A DNA stretch of 8,203 nt from an uncultured Erysipelotrichaceae bacterium (GTDB lineage: Bacteria; Bacillota_I; Bacilli_A; RF39; UBA660), in assembly GCA_951801995.1 (NCBI GenBank), contig CATOOY010000049.1, positions 1 to 8,203 on the forward strand, given 5' to 3'. Below are positions 1 through 5,518 of this stretch, piece by piece. How positions within the stretch are numbered: the stretch's first letter is position 1; the number at the start of each line of letters is the position of its first letter. Under the pieces are notes generated by a model. The model searched no databases. It saw only the letters and a program-made list of their open reading frames with translations, and was not told the DNA's origin. The position numbers were made by a program, and so were the translations under genes.

Positions 1-25
1 ATTTTTCTATACACATTTTTTTCAT
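1..25 (-). CDS. Start of a possible truncated gene at the left edge
   Basis: The minus strand reads a GTGAGG ribosome binding site, five bases, then ATG at 25-23, followed by the open codons M-K-K-M-C-I-E-K up to the edge of the window. Only eight residues are visible, so nothing can be said about function. It begins 15 bases after the stop codon of the ZIP transporter gene with no terminator between them, so it would be co-transcribed with that gene if real. The call rests on the ribosome binding site spacing alone. Confidence 0.45.
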
Positions 26-40
26 ATTTTCCTCACTTTT

Positions 41-799
41 TTATAATATTTTACTTACTACTATTACTATAATCCCAAGGATTATTCCTATTATTTTTGT
101 TTTTTTATCTTTCATGTTTTTGATAGATGGCAAAAGTTCAAACATAAATATATATATAAGCATTCCAAGTGTTATTCCTAGTAAAATACCTAATACATTA
201 TTTGTAATTATTTTTCCTTTTAGTAAGAAGAAGATAAGACCACCTATAAGGGTCGATAGAGAAATTCCTATTAAATACAAAATGGTTTTTTTCTTATTTT
301 TATTTCCATTGTAAAAAGTAGATGTAATTACCATTCCCATAGGAATATTATGTAGTCCTATTCCTATACACATTAAAAAGGCTAGTTTTATATCCGCTAT
401 TGTAGTTGCAGCTAGAGCCATTCCCTCTATAATATTATGTAAAATAAGGGCAATACTAGATACAATTCCTATATGAAATAAATTTTCACTTTGTGCTTTT
501 TTTGTATGGTTATGTGCTTCATGTTCTGGTATAAAATGATCTAATGTTTTTAATATGCCTATCCCAATTAGGGAAGATGAAACTATTAAAAGGAATACTT
601 TTTCTTTTTTAAATTCTACACTAAATAACTCTATTTCTTCGGGAATGATTTCTAAGATAGCTAAAGATACCATCACACCAAAGGCTATACATATTGAAAA
701 ATCTATTATTTTTTTATTGTTTTTTGTTTGAAAAACAATAATAGTTCCTATTAAGGTAAAAAGTCCTACTACAATGGTAAGTAAAATTCCTATATTCAT
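41..799 (-). CDS. ZIP-family divalent metal transporter
   Basis: A 252-residue integral membrane protein of the ZIP (ZupT/GufA-like) family, which moves divalent metals such as zinc, iron or manganese into the cytoplasm. About eight hydrophobic segments are visible, starting near residues 3-23, 32-52 and 68-86. A His/Glu-rich loop (residues 87-98, DHFIPEHEAHNH) follows the third segment, as is usual for the variable metal-binding loop. The two family signatures are present: HNIIEG at 121-126 (TM4) and HNIPMG at 150-155 (TM5). In most ZIPs the TM5 signature is HNIPEG, so Met154 replaces a normally metal-binding glutamate. The length is normal for bacterial ZIPs. The start is supported by GGTGA just upstream and by a promoter at 815-843. 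The family is secure; the metal is not predictable from sequence. Confidence 0.9.
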   Translation of the reverse strand: MNIGILLTIVVGLFTLIGTIIVFQTKNNKKIIDFSICIAFGVMVSLAILEIIPEEIELFSVEFKKEKVFLLIVSSSLIGIGILKTLDHFIPEHEAHNHTKKAQSENLFHIGIVSSIALILHNIIEGMALAATTIADIKLAFLMCIGIGLHNIPMGMVITSTFYNGNKNKKKTILYLIGISLSTLIGGLIFFLLKGKIITNNVLGILLGITLGMLIYIFMFELLPSIKNMKDKKTKIIGIILGIIVIVVSKIL

Positions 800-814
800 A
801 TTATCACCAACTTT

Positions 815-843
815 ATTTTACCATAGCTTTTCTTTTTCAACAA
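815..843 (-). promoter_or_regulatory. Sigma-A promoter for the ZIP transporter gene
   Basis: The minus strand has a -35 TTGTTG (843-838), a 17-base spacer and a -10 TAAAAT (820-815) preceded by TGG, which makes an extended -10. Transcription would start near 808, only about 9 bases before the ATG. The -35 lies immediately after the T-tract of the rplT terminator, so the two signals are packed without spare sequence. No obvious Zur or Fur operator was recognised. Confidence 0.6.
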
Positions 844-844
844 T

Positions 845-867
845 AAAAAAAGAACTTAAGTTCTCTT
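845..867 (-). terminator. Intrinsic terminator of the infC-rpmI-rplT operon
   Basis: On the minus strand a perfect palindrome, AGAACTTAAGTTCT (864-851), folds into a stem with a TTAA loop and is followed by a run of seven T (851-845). The stem can extend through a G-U pair to the last two bases of the rplT stop codon, so the hairpin abuts the gene. This is a typical Rho-independent terminator. Confidence 0.88.
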
Positions 868-1405
868 ATTTAATCGCTGCAAGTAATTCAGCTTTTTTCA
901 TTGTACTAAAATTTGCAACTTTTTGCTCTTTTGCAATTTCACGTAATTCTGCAACAGTAAGTTTAGAGTAATCTTTAGATTCTTTCTTTTCTTCTTTTTT
1001 ACTTTCCATTTTTGTTTCTACTTTTACTTCTTTTACTTTTATAGCTTTTCCTTCTAAGGCAGCTTTTGCTACATTTACAAGTTCTGTGAAAGCTTCTTTG
1101 TTATCAATTGCAATTTCGGAAAGCATTTTTCTATTGATTTCTACTCCTGCTTTTGTAAGTCCATTTATGAATTTAGAATAACTGATATCATTTTCTCTAC
1201 ATCCTGCATTGATTCTTGTGATCCATAATTTTCTAAAATCTCTTTTCTTTTGTCTTCTATCTCTATATGCATAAGCTCCTGAATGCATTACTTGTTCTTT
1301 GGCTGTTTTATAAAGTCTATGTTTACTTCCAAAGTATCCTTTTGCTGCTTTTAATACTTTTTTTCTACGTGCACGATGAATCGTACCATTTTTTACTCTT
1401 GGCAT
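866..1405 (-). CDS. rplT: Large-subunit ribosomal protein L20 (bL20) with C-terminal extension
   Basis: L20 binds 23S rRNA early in 50S assembly and, in Bacillota, represses its own operon through the infC leader. Residues 1-118 match the whole normal protein, including the basic N-terminus (MPRVKNGTIHRARRKKVLK), the YRDRRQKKRDFRKLWITRIN core and NRKMLSEIAI. The usual length is about 118-120, but this protein has 179 residues. Residues 119-146 form a charged, low-complexity Lys/Glu linker. Residues 147-179 (SKLTVAELREIAKEQ followed by FSTMKKAELLAAIK) look like a small helix-extended-loop-helix module of the Rho_N/SAP type, often found on nucleic-acid-binding proteins. The gene is intact and continuous, with AGGAGG six bases before the ATG, and is third in the operon, 16 bases after rpmI. 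Confidence 0.97.
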   Translation of the reverse strand: MPRVKNGTIHRARRKKVLKAAKGYFGSKHRLYKTAKEQVMHSGAYAYRDRRQKKRDFRKLWITRINAGCRENDISYSKFINGLTKAGVEINRKMLSEIAIDNKEAFTELVNVAKAALEGKAIKVKEVKVETKMESKKEEKKESKDYSKLTVAELREIAKEQKVANFSTMKKAELLAAIK

Positions 1406-1421
1406 ATATATCCTCCTTTAA

Positions 1422-1616
1422 TTATAAATTATCTTTTAATCTATTGTAATCACTTTTGCTGAGTAGTGATCCATGTCTACTTTTACGATTGCTTGCTGCA
1501 TTTTTCTTTCCTGTATTATGTCTAGAACCAGGCGTTCCTATTTTAATTGTTCCACCAGGTCTTACTTTACATACTTTTGCAATTCCCTTATGTGTTTTTT
1601 GTGTTTTCTTTGCCAT
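1422..1616 (-). CDS. rpmI: Large-subunit ribosomal protein L35 (bL35)
   Basis: A 64-residue, very basic protein at the conserved position between infC and rplT. The N-terminal KTHKGIAK motif and the C-terminal Arg/Lys-rich segment ending in LLSKSDYNRLKDNL fit bL35, and the length is standard. It is a component of the 50S subunit. AGGAGG lies five bases before the ATG; this site overlaps the TAG stop of infC (TAGGAGG), which suggests translational coupling. The gap to infC is 9 bases and to rplT 16 bases. Confidence 0.96.
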   Translation of the reverse strand: MAKKTQKTHKGIAKVCKVRPGGTIKIGTPGSRHNTGKKNAASNRKSRHGSLLSKSDYNRLKDNL

Positions 1617-1625
1617 AAATTCCTC

Positions 1626-2156
1626 CTATTTTTCTTTTTTCTTGGTTAGTATCATCGACATAAAACGCCCTTCTAATTTGGGTTCTTGTTCTATTTCAGC
1701 AATACCTTCTACCGCATTTGCAAAACGAAGTAATACATCTTTTCCAAGTTCTGTATGGGCAAGTTCTCTACCTTTAAAACGAATTTGTACTTTTACTTTA
1801 TGTCCTTTTTCTAAATATTTAGATGCATTTCTTACTCTTGTCTCAAAATCATGTACATCAATTGTTACAGATAGTCTATACTCTTTTAATTCTAAGTTTG
1901 CTTCTCTTTGCTTTTTTAAGTTTTCTTTGGCTTTTTTCTTGTTTTCATATTTGAATTTATTATAATCCATAATTTTACAAACAGGAGGATTTCCCTTACT
2001 GTTCATTAAAACAAGATCAAATCCTGCGTAAGATGCAAGTGTTAATGCGTCTTTAATTGGTTTTATTCCTAATTGTTCTCCATTTGGACCAATAACCATT
2101 ACTTCTTTTGCCCTGATTTGTTCATTAATAAACAAACCTTTTTCTTTCTGTGCGAT
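1626..2156 (-). CDS. infC: Translation initiation factor IF-3, AUC start
   Basis: IF-3 binds the 30S subunit, discriminates against non-canonical start codons and prevents premature subunit joining. From the start chosen here it has 176 residues, the usual size. The N-terminal domain carries FINEQIRAKEVMVIGPNGEQ, the family signature PPVCKIMDYNKFKYE is at 58-72, and the C-terminal domain has VQIRFKGRELAHTELG. The frame is open to a TTG at 2177, but GGAGG (2169-2165) lies inside that extension. The best start is ATC at 2156-2154, eight bases after GGAGG, giving M-A-Q-K-E-K-G-L-F-I-N-E, which matches the N-terminus of other IF-3 proteins. Rare AUU/AUC starts are a known hallmark of infC and allow IF-3 to repress its own translation. 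It is first gene of the infC-rpmI-rplT operon, behind a leader attenuator. Confidence 0.95.
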   Translation of the reverse strand: MAQKEKGLFINEQIRAKEVMVIGPNGEQLGIKPIKDALTLASYAGFDLVLMNSKGNPPVCKIMDYNKFKYENKKKAKENLKKQREANLELKEYRLSVTIDVHDFETRVRNASKYLEKGHKVKVQIRFKGRELAHTELGKDVLLRFANAVEGIAEIEQEPKLEGRFMSMILTKKKEK

Positions 2157-2164
2157 ATCTGACA

Positions 2165-2169
2165 CCTCC
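2165..2169 (-). promoter_or_regulatory. Ribosome binding site that fixes the infC start
   Basis: GGAGG on the minus strand lies eight bases before an ATC codon. No ATG, GTG or TTG stands at a workable distance downstream in the infC frame: the GTG at 2165-2163 overlaps the site itself and the TTGs at 2171 and 2177 lie at or before it. The site therefore points to ATC as initiator. Confidence 0.8.
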
Positions 2170-2177
2170 AAAATCAA

Positions 2178-2294
2178 TAAAAAATGAGCGCAGAAAGCGC
2201 CCCAAAATGTCCTAGTATTCTTTTTTTACTTGGCATTTTACCTAAGGCTTTTCGCTCTTCAGGTGAGAAGGGATCTTCTGCTTTCCTTTTTTCA
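2178..2294 (-). ncRNA. infC-rpmI-rplT leader attenuator (L20-leader-like)
   Basis: The 5' untranslated RNA of the operon, about 138 nt from the predicted start near 2294 to the IF-3 start codon. On the minus strand it can form: a small hairpin AGAAG/CTTCT (2279-2266); a larger hairpin from ACCT to AGGT (2264-2240) with about nine pairs, two single-base bulges and a GAAAA loop; and a terminator hairpin (2202-2186). The segment GAGCGAAAAGC (2257-2247), part of the larger hairpin, can instead pair with the whole terminator stem-loop (GCTTT, then CGCTC) in two 5-bp helices, giving a mutually exclusive antiterminator. In Bacillus subtilis this operon is repressed by L20 through transcription attenuation in its leader. 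The arrangement here fits that mechanism; the L20 contact site itself was not identified by eye. Confidence 0.78.
2179..2202 (-). terminator. Leader terminator (attenuator) upstream of infC
   Basis: On the minus strand GGGCGC-TTTCT-GCGCTC forms a 6-bp stem (one G-U pair) with a five-base loop, followed after one A by six T (2184-2179). It lies only 22 bases before the infC start codon and after the operon promoter, so it acts as a regulatory terminator and not an operon end. Confidence 0.8.
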
Positions 2295-2300
2295 TTTGTT

Positions 2301-2329
2301 ATTTTATCAATATTATATGTGTTTGTCAA
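2301..2329 (-). promoter_or_regulatory. Sigma-A promoter of the infC-rpmI-rplT operon
   Basis: The minus strand has a perfect -35 TTGACA (2329-2324), a 17-base spacer and a -10 TAAAAT (2306-2301) preceded by TGA, an extended -10. The expected start is near 2294. It stands 52 bases past the stop codon of the upstream hypothetical gene, and strength and position fit a highly expressed translation operon. Confidence 0.85.
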
Positions 2330-2381
2330 TCTTTTATGTGGAAAAGTCATAAAAAAGTACTTTAGGATGGGTTTCATTTTT

Positions 2382-3314
2382 TTACTTTTTCCTTTTTCTT
2401 CTTATATTATTTTGTATTATATAACATCTTTCTTTTATAATTTGTCTACTGTCAAAGCGATTTATATTCAAATCTTCTAGCATTTGATCTGTTGTTTTGG
2501 TATGTTCTATTACATTTTTTATTTGTCTTAAAATGGGAACGATATTGCCACTTTGATTTTCTACTATTTTTAGTAGTTTTAAAGCATCTATATATCCTTT
2601 TATTATAGGATATATATTATAGGTAGCATACAATCTTGCTTTATATAATTCTGCGCCTGTTACTTGGTGGTTACAAATACTTTGTATGCTTCTATAATAT
2701 GAATTTTGAACTTGTATAGTCCACATTCTTAAAAATTGCATTATTTCTAAGATATCTTCGTTTCCTTTTTCTTTACTCATTTTTTTGGCAAATAATTCTT
2801 CTAAAAAATAAGGAATAGTATAGTCTGTTTTCCACATGTTATAAAATTCTTTTGGATTTTCATTTTTAATAGCTCCTATAATTGTTCTAGCTAGTGCGAT
2901 AGATTGTATACTGCTTTCTGGTTTTGCAATCTCGATTGCTTCTATAATAGGTTTTGTTTTGTCCTGATAGGATATAGATGTGGTGTGGAACTTTAAAGTA
3001 TCTGTTTCTTTTACTTCTATTCTGGTTAAAAAAGAAGTTATTTTTTTATCTATTTTGTCTTCTACTGATAAATAGTTTAATAAATTCATTGCTTCCTTTA
3101 CTACTTGTAATTGGTTTTTAAAGTTTATCCTATCTACATGATATTCGCTTTGAAAGGGAAATTTCATATGTTTTAAATTGTTTGAGACATTTTTTATTTC
3201 ATTTGTAAAAATCTTTTCTTGGGCTGGAAAAGTAAAATCTTTTTTCTTGGTAGATAGAAATTGCTCTATTAATTCATTTAAATCAATTGTATCTATTAAT
3301 CTAGGTTTTTCCAT
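2382..3314 (-). CDS. Unrecognised 310-residue protein, third gene of the SDR-ynbB operon
   Basis: I do not recognise this protein. It has 310 residues, no signal peptide and no membrane segment, so it is probably cytoplasmic. It is rich in Lys, Ile, Asn and Glu, and its composition suggests a mostly helical fold. Notable stretches are an acidic N-terminus (LIDTIDLNELIEQFL), a central FLRMWTIQVQNSYYRSIQSI, a Tyr-rich LYATYNIYPIIKGYIDAL and a basic tail (RRKRKK). Only two cysteines (214, 297) are present and no nucleotide-binding or catalytic motif is obvious. It starts 16 bases after the ynbB stop with an AGGA site, so it is co-transcribed with the SDR and ynbB genes. Base and codon use resemble its neighbours, giving no sign of recent transfer. 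By context it may take part in EF-P modification, but this is inference only. Confidence 0.85.
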   Translation of the reverse strand: MEKPRLIDTIDLNELIEQFLSTKKKDFTFPAQEKIFTNEIKNVSNNLKHMKFPFQSEYHVDRINFKNQLQVVKEAMNLLNYLSVEDKIDKKITSFLTRIEVKETDTLKFHTTSISYQDKTKPIIEAIEIAKPESSIQSIALARTIIGAIKNENPKEFYNMWKTDYTIPYFLEELFAKKMSKEKGNEDILEIMQFLRMWTIQVQNSYYRSIQSICNHQVTGAELYKARLYATYNIYPIIKGYIDALKLLKIVENQSGNIVPILRQIKNVIEHTKTTDQMLEDLNINRFDSRQIIKERCYIIQNNIRRKRKK

Positions 3315-3330
3315 TTTCTATATTCCTTTC

Positions 3331-4593
3331 TTATCTTTCTTCTTTTTTATCTAAATAAATGAGTGCTTCTATGAGTCCTAATTTTCCATATTCATAGGTA
3401 AGTGATCCTTGCATATAAGCAATGTATGGTTTTCTGATAGGTCCATCACATGATAGTTCAATAGAGGATCCTGCTGTAAAGGAGCCTGATGCCATAATGA
3501 TTTTATCGTCATATCCTGGCATGTCCCAAGGCATAGGAATAGCATGTGCATCTATTGGAGAGCCTTTTTGAATGCCTTGACAGAATTTAATGAGTTTGTT
3601 TGGATCTTTGAAAACAATATTTTGTACAATATCTACTCTTTCTTCTTTTGCTTTTGGTTCTACTTCATATCCCCTATTTTCCATTACTTTACTTGTTAAA
3701 ATGGCTGTTTTTAAGGCGGAGGCAACTACAGATGGTGCCATAAAAATACCTTGTAATATTTTTTTATTTATTCCTAGAGTTGGACCTACTTCTTTCCCTT
3801 CTCCTGGAACTGTGAGTCTTTCTGCGACTAGGTTTATTAAGTCTTTTTTTCCCACTACATATGCTCCGTTTGGTGCAATACCTCCTCCTAGATTTTTAAT
3901 AAGAGATCCTACTACAATGTCTGCACCTATTTCGATTGGTTCTTTTTCACTTACAAGTTCACAATAACAATTGTCAATCATAATAATTACATTTTTATCT
4001 ATTTTACGAATTTCTTTGATTACATTTTCTATTTTATGAATGGAAATACTTTCTCTTGTGGAATAACCTTTGGATCTTTGTATTTCTATTACTTTTATTT
4101 TTTCTTTGTGTAATATTTCTTTTACTAATTTTATATCGAAATCATTTTCTATTAAATCTATTTGTTTATATTTTATATTATAAGATAAGAGGGAGCTTTT
4201 ATTTTCTTTGATTCCTATCACTTCTTCTAAGGTATCATATGGTTTTCCTGTGATACTTAGAAGAGTATCATTTGGTCTTAAAAGTCCAAAGAGAGTTACA
4301 GTAAGGGCATGTGTTCCTGAGATAAATTGTCCTCTTACTAAAGCATCTTCTGCTTTAAATATTTCTTTTATGATATCTTCTATTACTTCTCTTCCTATAT
4401 CGTTATATCCATATCCTGTGCTTTCCATAAAGTGACTTTCTGAAACATGATATTTATGAAAGGCATTTAATACTTTTAAGCTATTTTGAAAACATATTTT
4501 ATCTACTTTATTTAGTTCTTCTTTTATTTCTTGTTCTGCTTTTTCTATTTCTTTTACTACGTTTTCATCTATTTCTTCATATATATTATCCAT
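3331..4593 (-). CDS. ynbB: YnbB-family PLP-dependent protein (methionine gamma-lyase/aluminium resistance family)
   Basis: A 420-residue fold-type I PLP enzyme of the Met_gamma_lyase/'aluminium resistance' family, whose Bacillus subtilis member is YnbB. Supporting features are FMESTGYGYNDIGREV (55-70), the phosphate-binding-region GTHA (93-96), the cofactor-ring aspartate in MIDNCY (Asp207), and the lysine in GSLIKNLGGG (Lys233) expected to hold PLP; the C-terminal part has MPWDMPGYDDKIIMASGSFTAG in pieces typical of the family. Length is normal. An ATG twelve bases further upstream (4605) immediately precedes the GGAGGA site, so the start is the ATG at 4593, five to six bases after it; this overlaps the end of the SDR gene by 8 bases (ATGGATAA), a sign of translational coupling. 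In B. subtilis, ynbB is required for 5-aminopentanol modification of EF-P, which fits efp and a YmfI-like SDR lying just upstream. Confidence 0.93.
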   Translation of the reverse strand: MDNIYEEIDENVVKEIEKAEQEIKEELNKVDKICFQNSLKVLNAFHKYHVSESHFMESTGYGYNDIGREVIEDIIKEIFKAEDALVRGQFISGTHALTVTLFGLLRPNDTLLSITGKPYDTLEEVIGIKENKSSLLSYNIKYKQIDLIENDFDIKLVKEILHKEKIKVIEIQRSKGYSTRESISIHKIENVIKEIRKIDKNVIIMIDNCYCELVSEKEPIEIGADIVVGSLIKNLGGGIAPNGAYVVGKKDLINLVAERLTVPGEGKEVGPTLGINKKILQGIFMAPSVVASALKTAILTSKVMENRGYEVEPKAKEERVDIVQNIVFKDPNKLIKFCQGIQKGSPIDAHAIPMPWDMPGYDDKIIMASGSFTAGSSIELSCDGPIRKPYIAYMQGSLTYEYGKLGLIEALIYLDKKEER

Positions 4594-5320
4594 GAAATCC
4601 TCCATCTATTTTTATGATTTCTCTATTGATATAGTCTGCTTCTTTGGTGGATAAAAAATAAGTAAGATTGGCTATTTCGCTAGCTTCAGCAAATCTTCCT
4701 ATATTTATTTTTTCTTTTTCTATTTCTTCTCCTTCTTCTAAATCTAGCATATCTGTTTTTACCCAACCTGGTGCAATGGCATTTACTTTTATATAGGGTG
4801 CATATAAATCAGAGAGATTATATGTAAGAGAATTTAATGCTGCTTTGGAAGCATCGTATTCTAGGCTATATGGGCAGTTTGTATTTATACTATTGTTAGA
4901 AGAAATATTTATTATTTTTCCTTGTTTTTTTTCTAACATATGGGGAGCTACTTCTTTAGATAATAAGAAGGGGCCTATTAGGTTTACTTCTAATATTTCT
5001 ATGAAATCTGCTTTGGTTTTTTCTTCGATAAATGATACTTTATCTATTCCTGCGTTATTAATTAGTACATCTATATGTTGATATTTATCTATTATATTTT
5101 TGATAAGTGTTTTTATCTGATTTTCTTCTTTTATATCTAATTTATATATTTCACATTTTCCTTCATAGTTTTTTTCTATTTGTTTTTTGATTTGTTCTGC
5201 TTTTTCTTTGCTGTTTAAATAGGTAAATAGTGTTATATATCCTTCTTTAGCAAACTTTAAGGCTATTTCTTTTCCTATGCCTCTACTTCCCCCTGTTATT
5301 AAAACTACTTTTTCTTTCAT
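4586..5320 (-). CDS. Short-chain dehydrogenase/reductase, YmfI/FabG-like, probable EF-P modification reductase
   Basis: A 244-residue NAD(P)-dependent classical SDR. The dinucleotide-binding TGGSRGIG is at 9-16, the NNAG motif at 88-91, a structural Asn at 113, catalytic Ser at 140/141 with Tyr155 and Lys159 in YDASK, and the PG motif in APGWVKTD (183-190). Arg13 after the glycine-rich loop suggests NADPH preference. By sequence alone FabG-like SDRs are hard to tell apart, and an automatic label of 3-oxoacyl-ACP reductase would be common. The ending IKIDGGFHG resembles YmfI of Bacillus subtilis, and fabD, acpP or fabF are absent. YmfI reduces the carbonyl of the 5-aminopentanone form of EF-P Lys32 to 5-aminopentanol. 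With efp upstream and ynbB overlapping downstream, the YmfI role is the better guess. Its ribosome binding site is GAGGTGAG, three bases before ATG. Confidence 0.9.
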   Translation of the reverse strand: MKEKVVLITGGSRGIGKEIALKFAKEGYITLFTYLNSKEKAEQIKKQIEKNYEGKCEIYKLDIKEENQIKTLIKNIIDKYQHIDVLINNAGIDKVSFIEEKTKADFIEILEVNLIGPFLLSKEVAPHMLEKKQGKIINISSNNSINTNCPYSLEYDASKAALNSLTYNLSDLYAPYIKVNAIAPGWVKTDMLDLEEGEEIEKEKINIGRFAEASEIANLTYFLSTKEADYINREIIKIDGGFHG

Positions 5321-5353
5321 AAACTCACCTCTTCAGTGGATTTCTTTATTCAT

Positions 5354-5382
5354 ACTATATCATAGAAACTATTTTTTGAAAA
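5354..5382 (-). promoter_or_regulatory. Sigma-A promoter of the SDR-ynbB-hypothetical operon
   Basis: The minus strand has -35 TTTTCA (5382-5377, four of six matches), a 17-base spacer and -10 TATAGT (5359-5354) preceded by TGA, an extended -10. The start would be near 5347, giving a short leader of about 27 bases before the SDR ATG. Because efp ends in a strong terminator, this promoter probably supplies most of the operon's transcription. Confidence 0.68.
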
Positions 5383-5497
5383 TAAAAAGATAAATGGGTT
5401 CCTTTTTTCTCATTGATAAATTTTTGGTATTTTATTATATCCTTATTTTGTCAGATATTTCATTTTTATACTTTTCTATTTATCATAATTTGTTATG

Positions 5498-5518
5498 AAA
5501 AAAAGAGCCTAAGCTCTT
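5498..5518 (-). terminator. Intrinsic terminator of rpmG-efp, with the efp stop codon in its loop
   Basis: On the minus strand AAGAGC-TTAG-GCTCTT is a perfect 6-bp stem with a four-base loop, running straight into a T-tract (5504-5498). The efp stop codon TAG (5511-5509) occupies the last three bases of the loop, so the 5' arm of the terminator is the last coding sequence of efp. Confidence 0.9.

Noticed and set aside
2244..2295. Possible 17-codon leader peptide (ATG at 2295, TAG at 2246-2244) in the infC leader
   Set aside because: The ATG coincides with the predicted transcription start and has no ribosome binding site, and the codons show no regulatory run. Protein-binding attenuation explains the leader better.
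2354..2363. Palindrome AAAGTACTTT after the hypothetical gene as an operon terminator
   Set aside because: The stem is short and A/T-rich without a usable loop, so it is not a convincing terminator. The SDR-ynbB operon may read through into infC.
2174..2377. 67-codon open frame between the hypothetical gene and infC on the minus strand
   Set aside because: It spans the consensus infC promoter, the leader hairpins and the attenuator, and starts upstream of the predicted transcription start. It has no well-spaced ribosome binding site and its final codons are the terminator stem itself.
4586..5320. Assignment of the SDR as FabG of fatty-acid synthesis
   Set aside because: No fatty-acid synthesis genes are nearby and the context is efp and ynbB, so a YmfI-like role is preferred, although sequence alone cannot exclude FabG.
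5434..5439. TATAAT in the efp-SDR gap as a second promoter
   Set aside because: No reasonable -35 lies 16-18 bases upstream in this AT-rich stretch; the extended -10 promoter at 5354-5382 is better.
5483..5498. Inverted repeat TCATAA/TTATGA just past the efp terminator
   Set aside because: Six A/T-rich pairs around a four-base loop are expected by chance in such sequence; no function can be supported.
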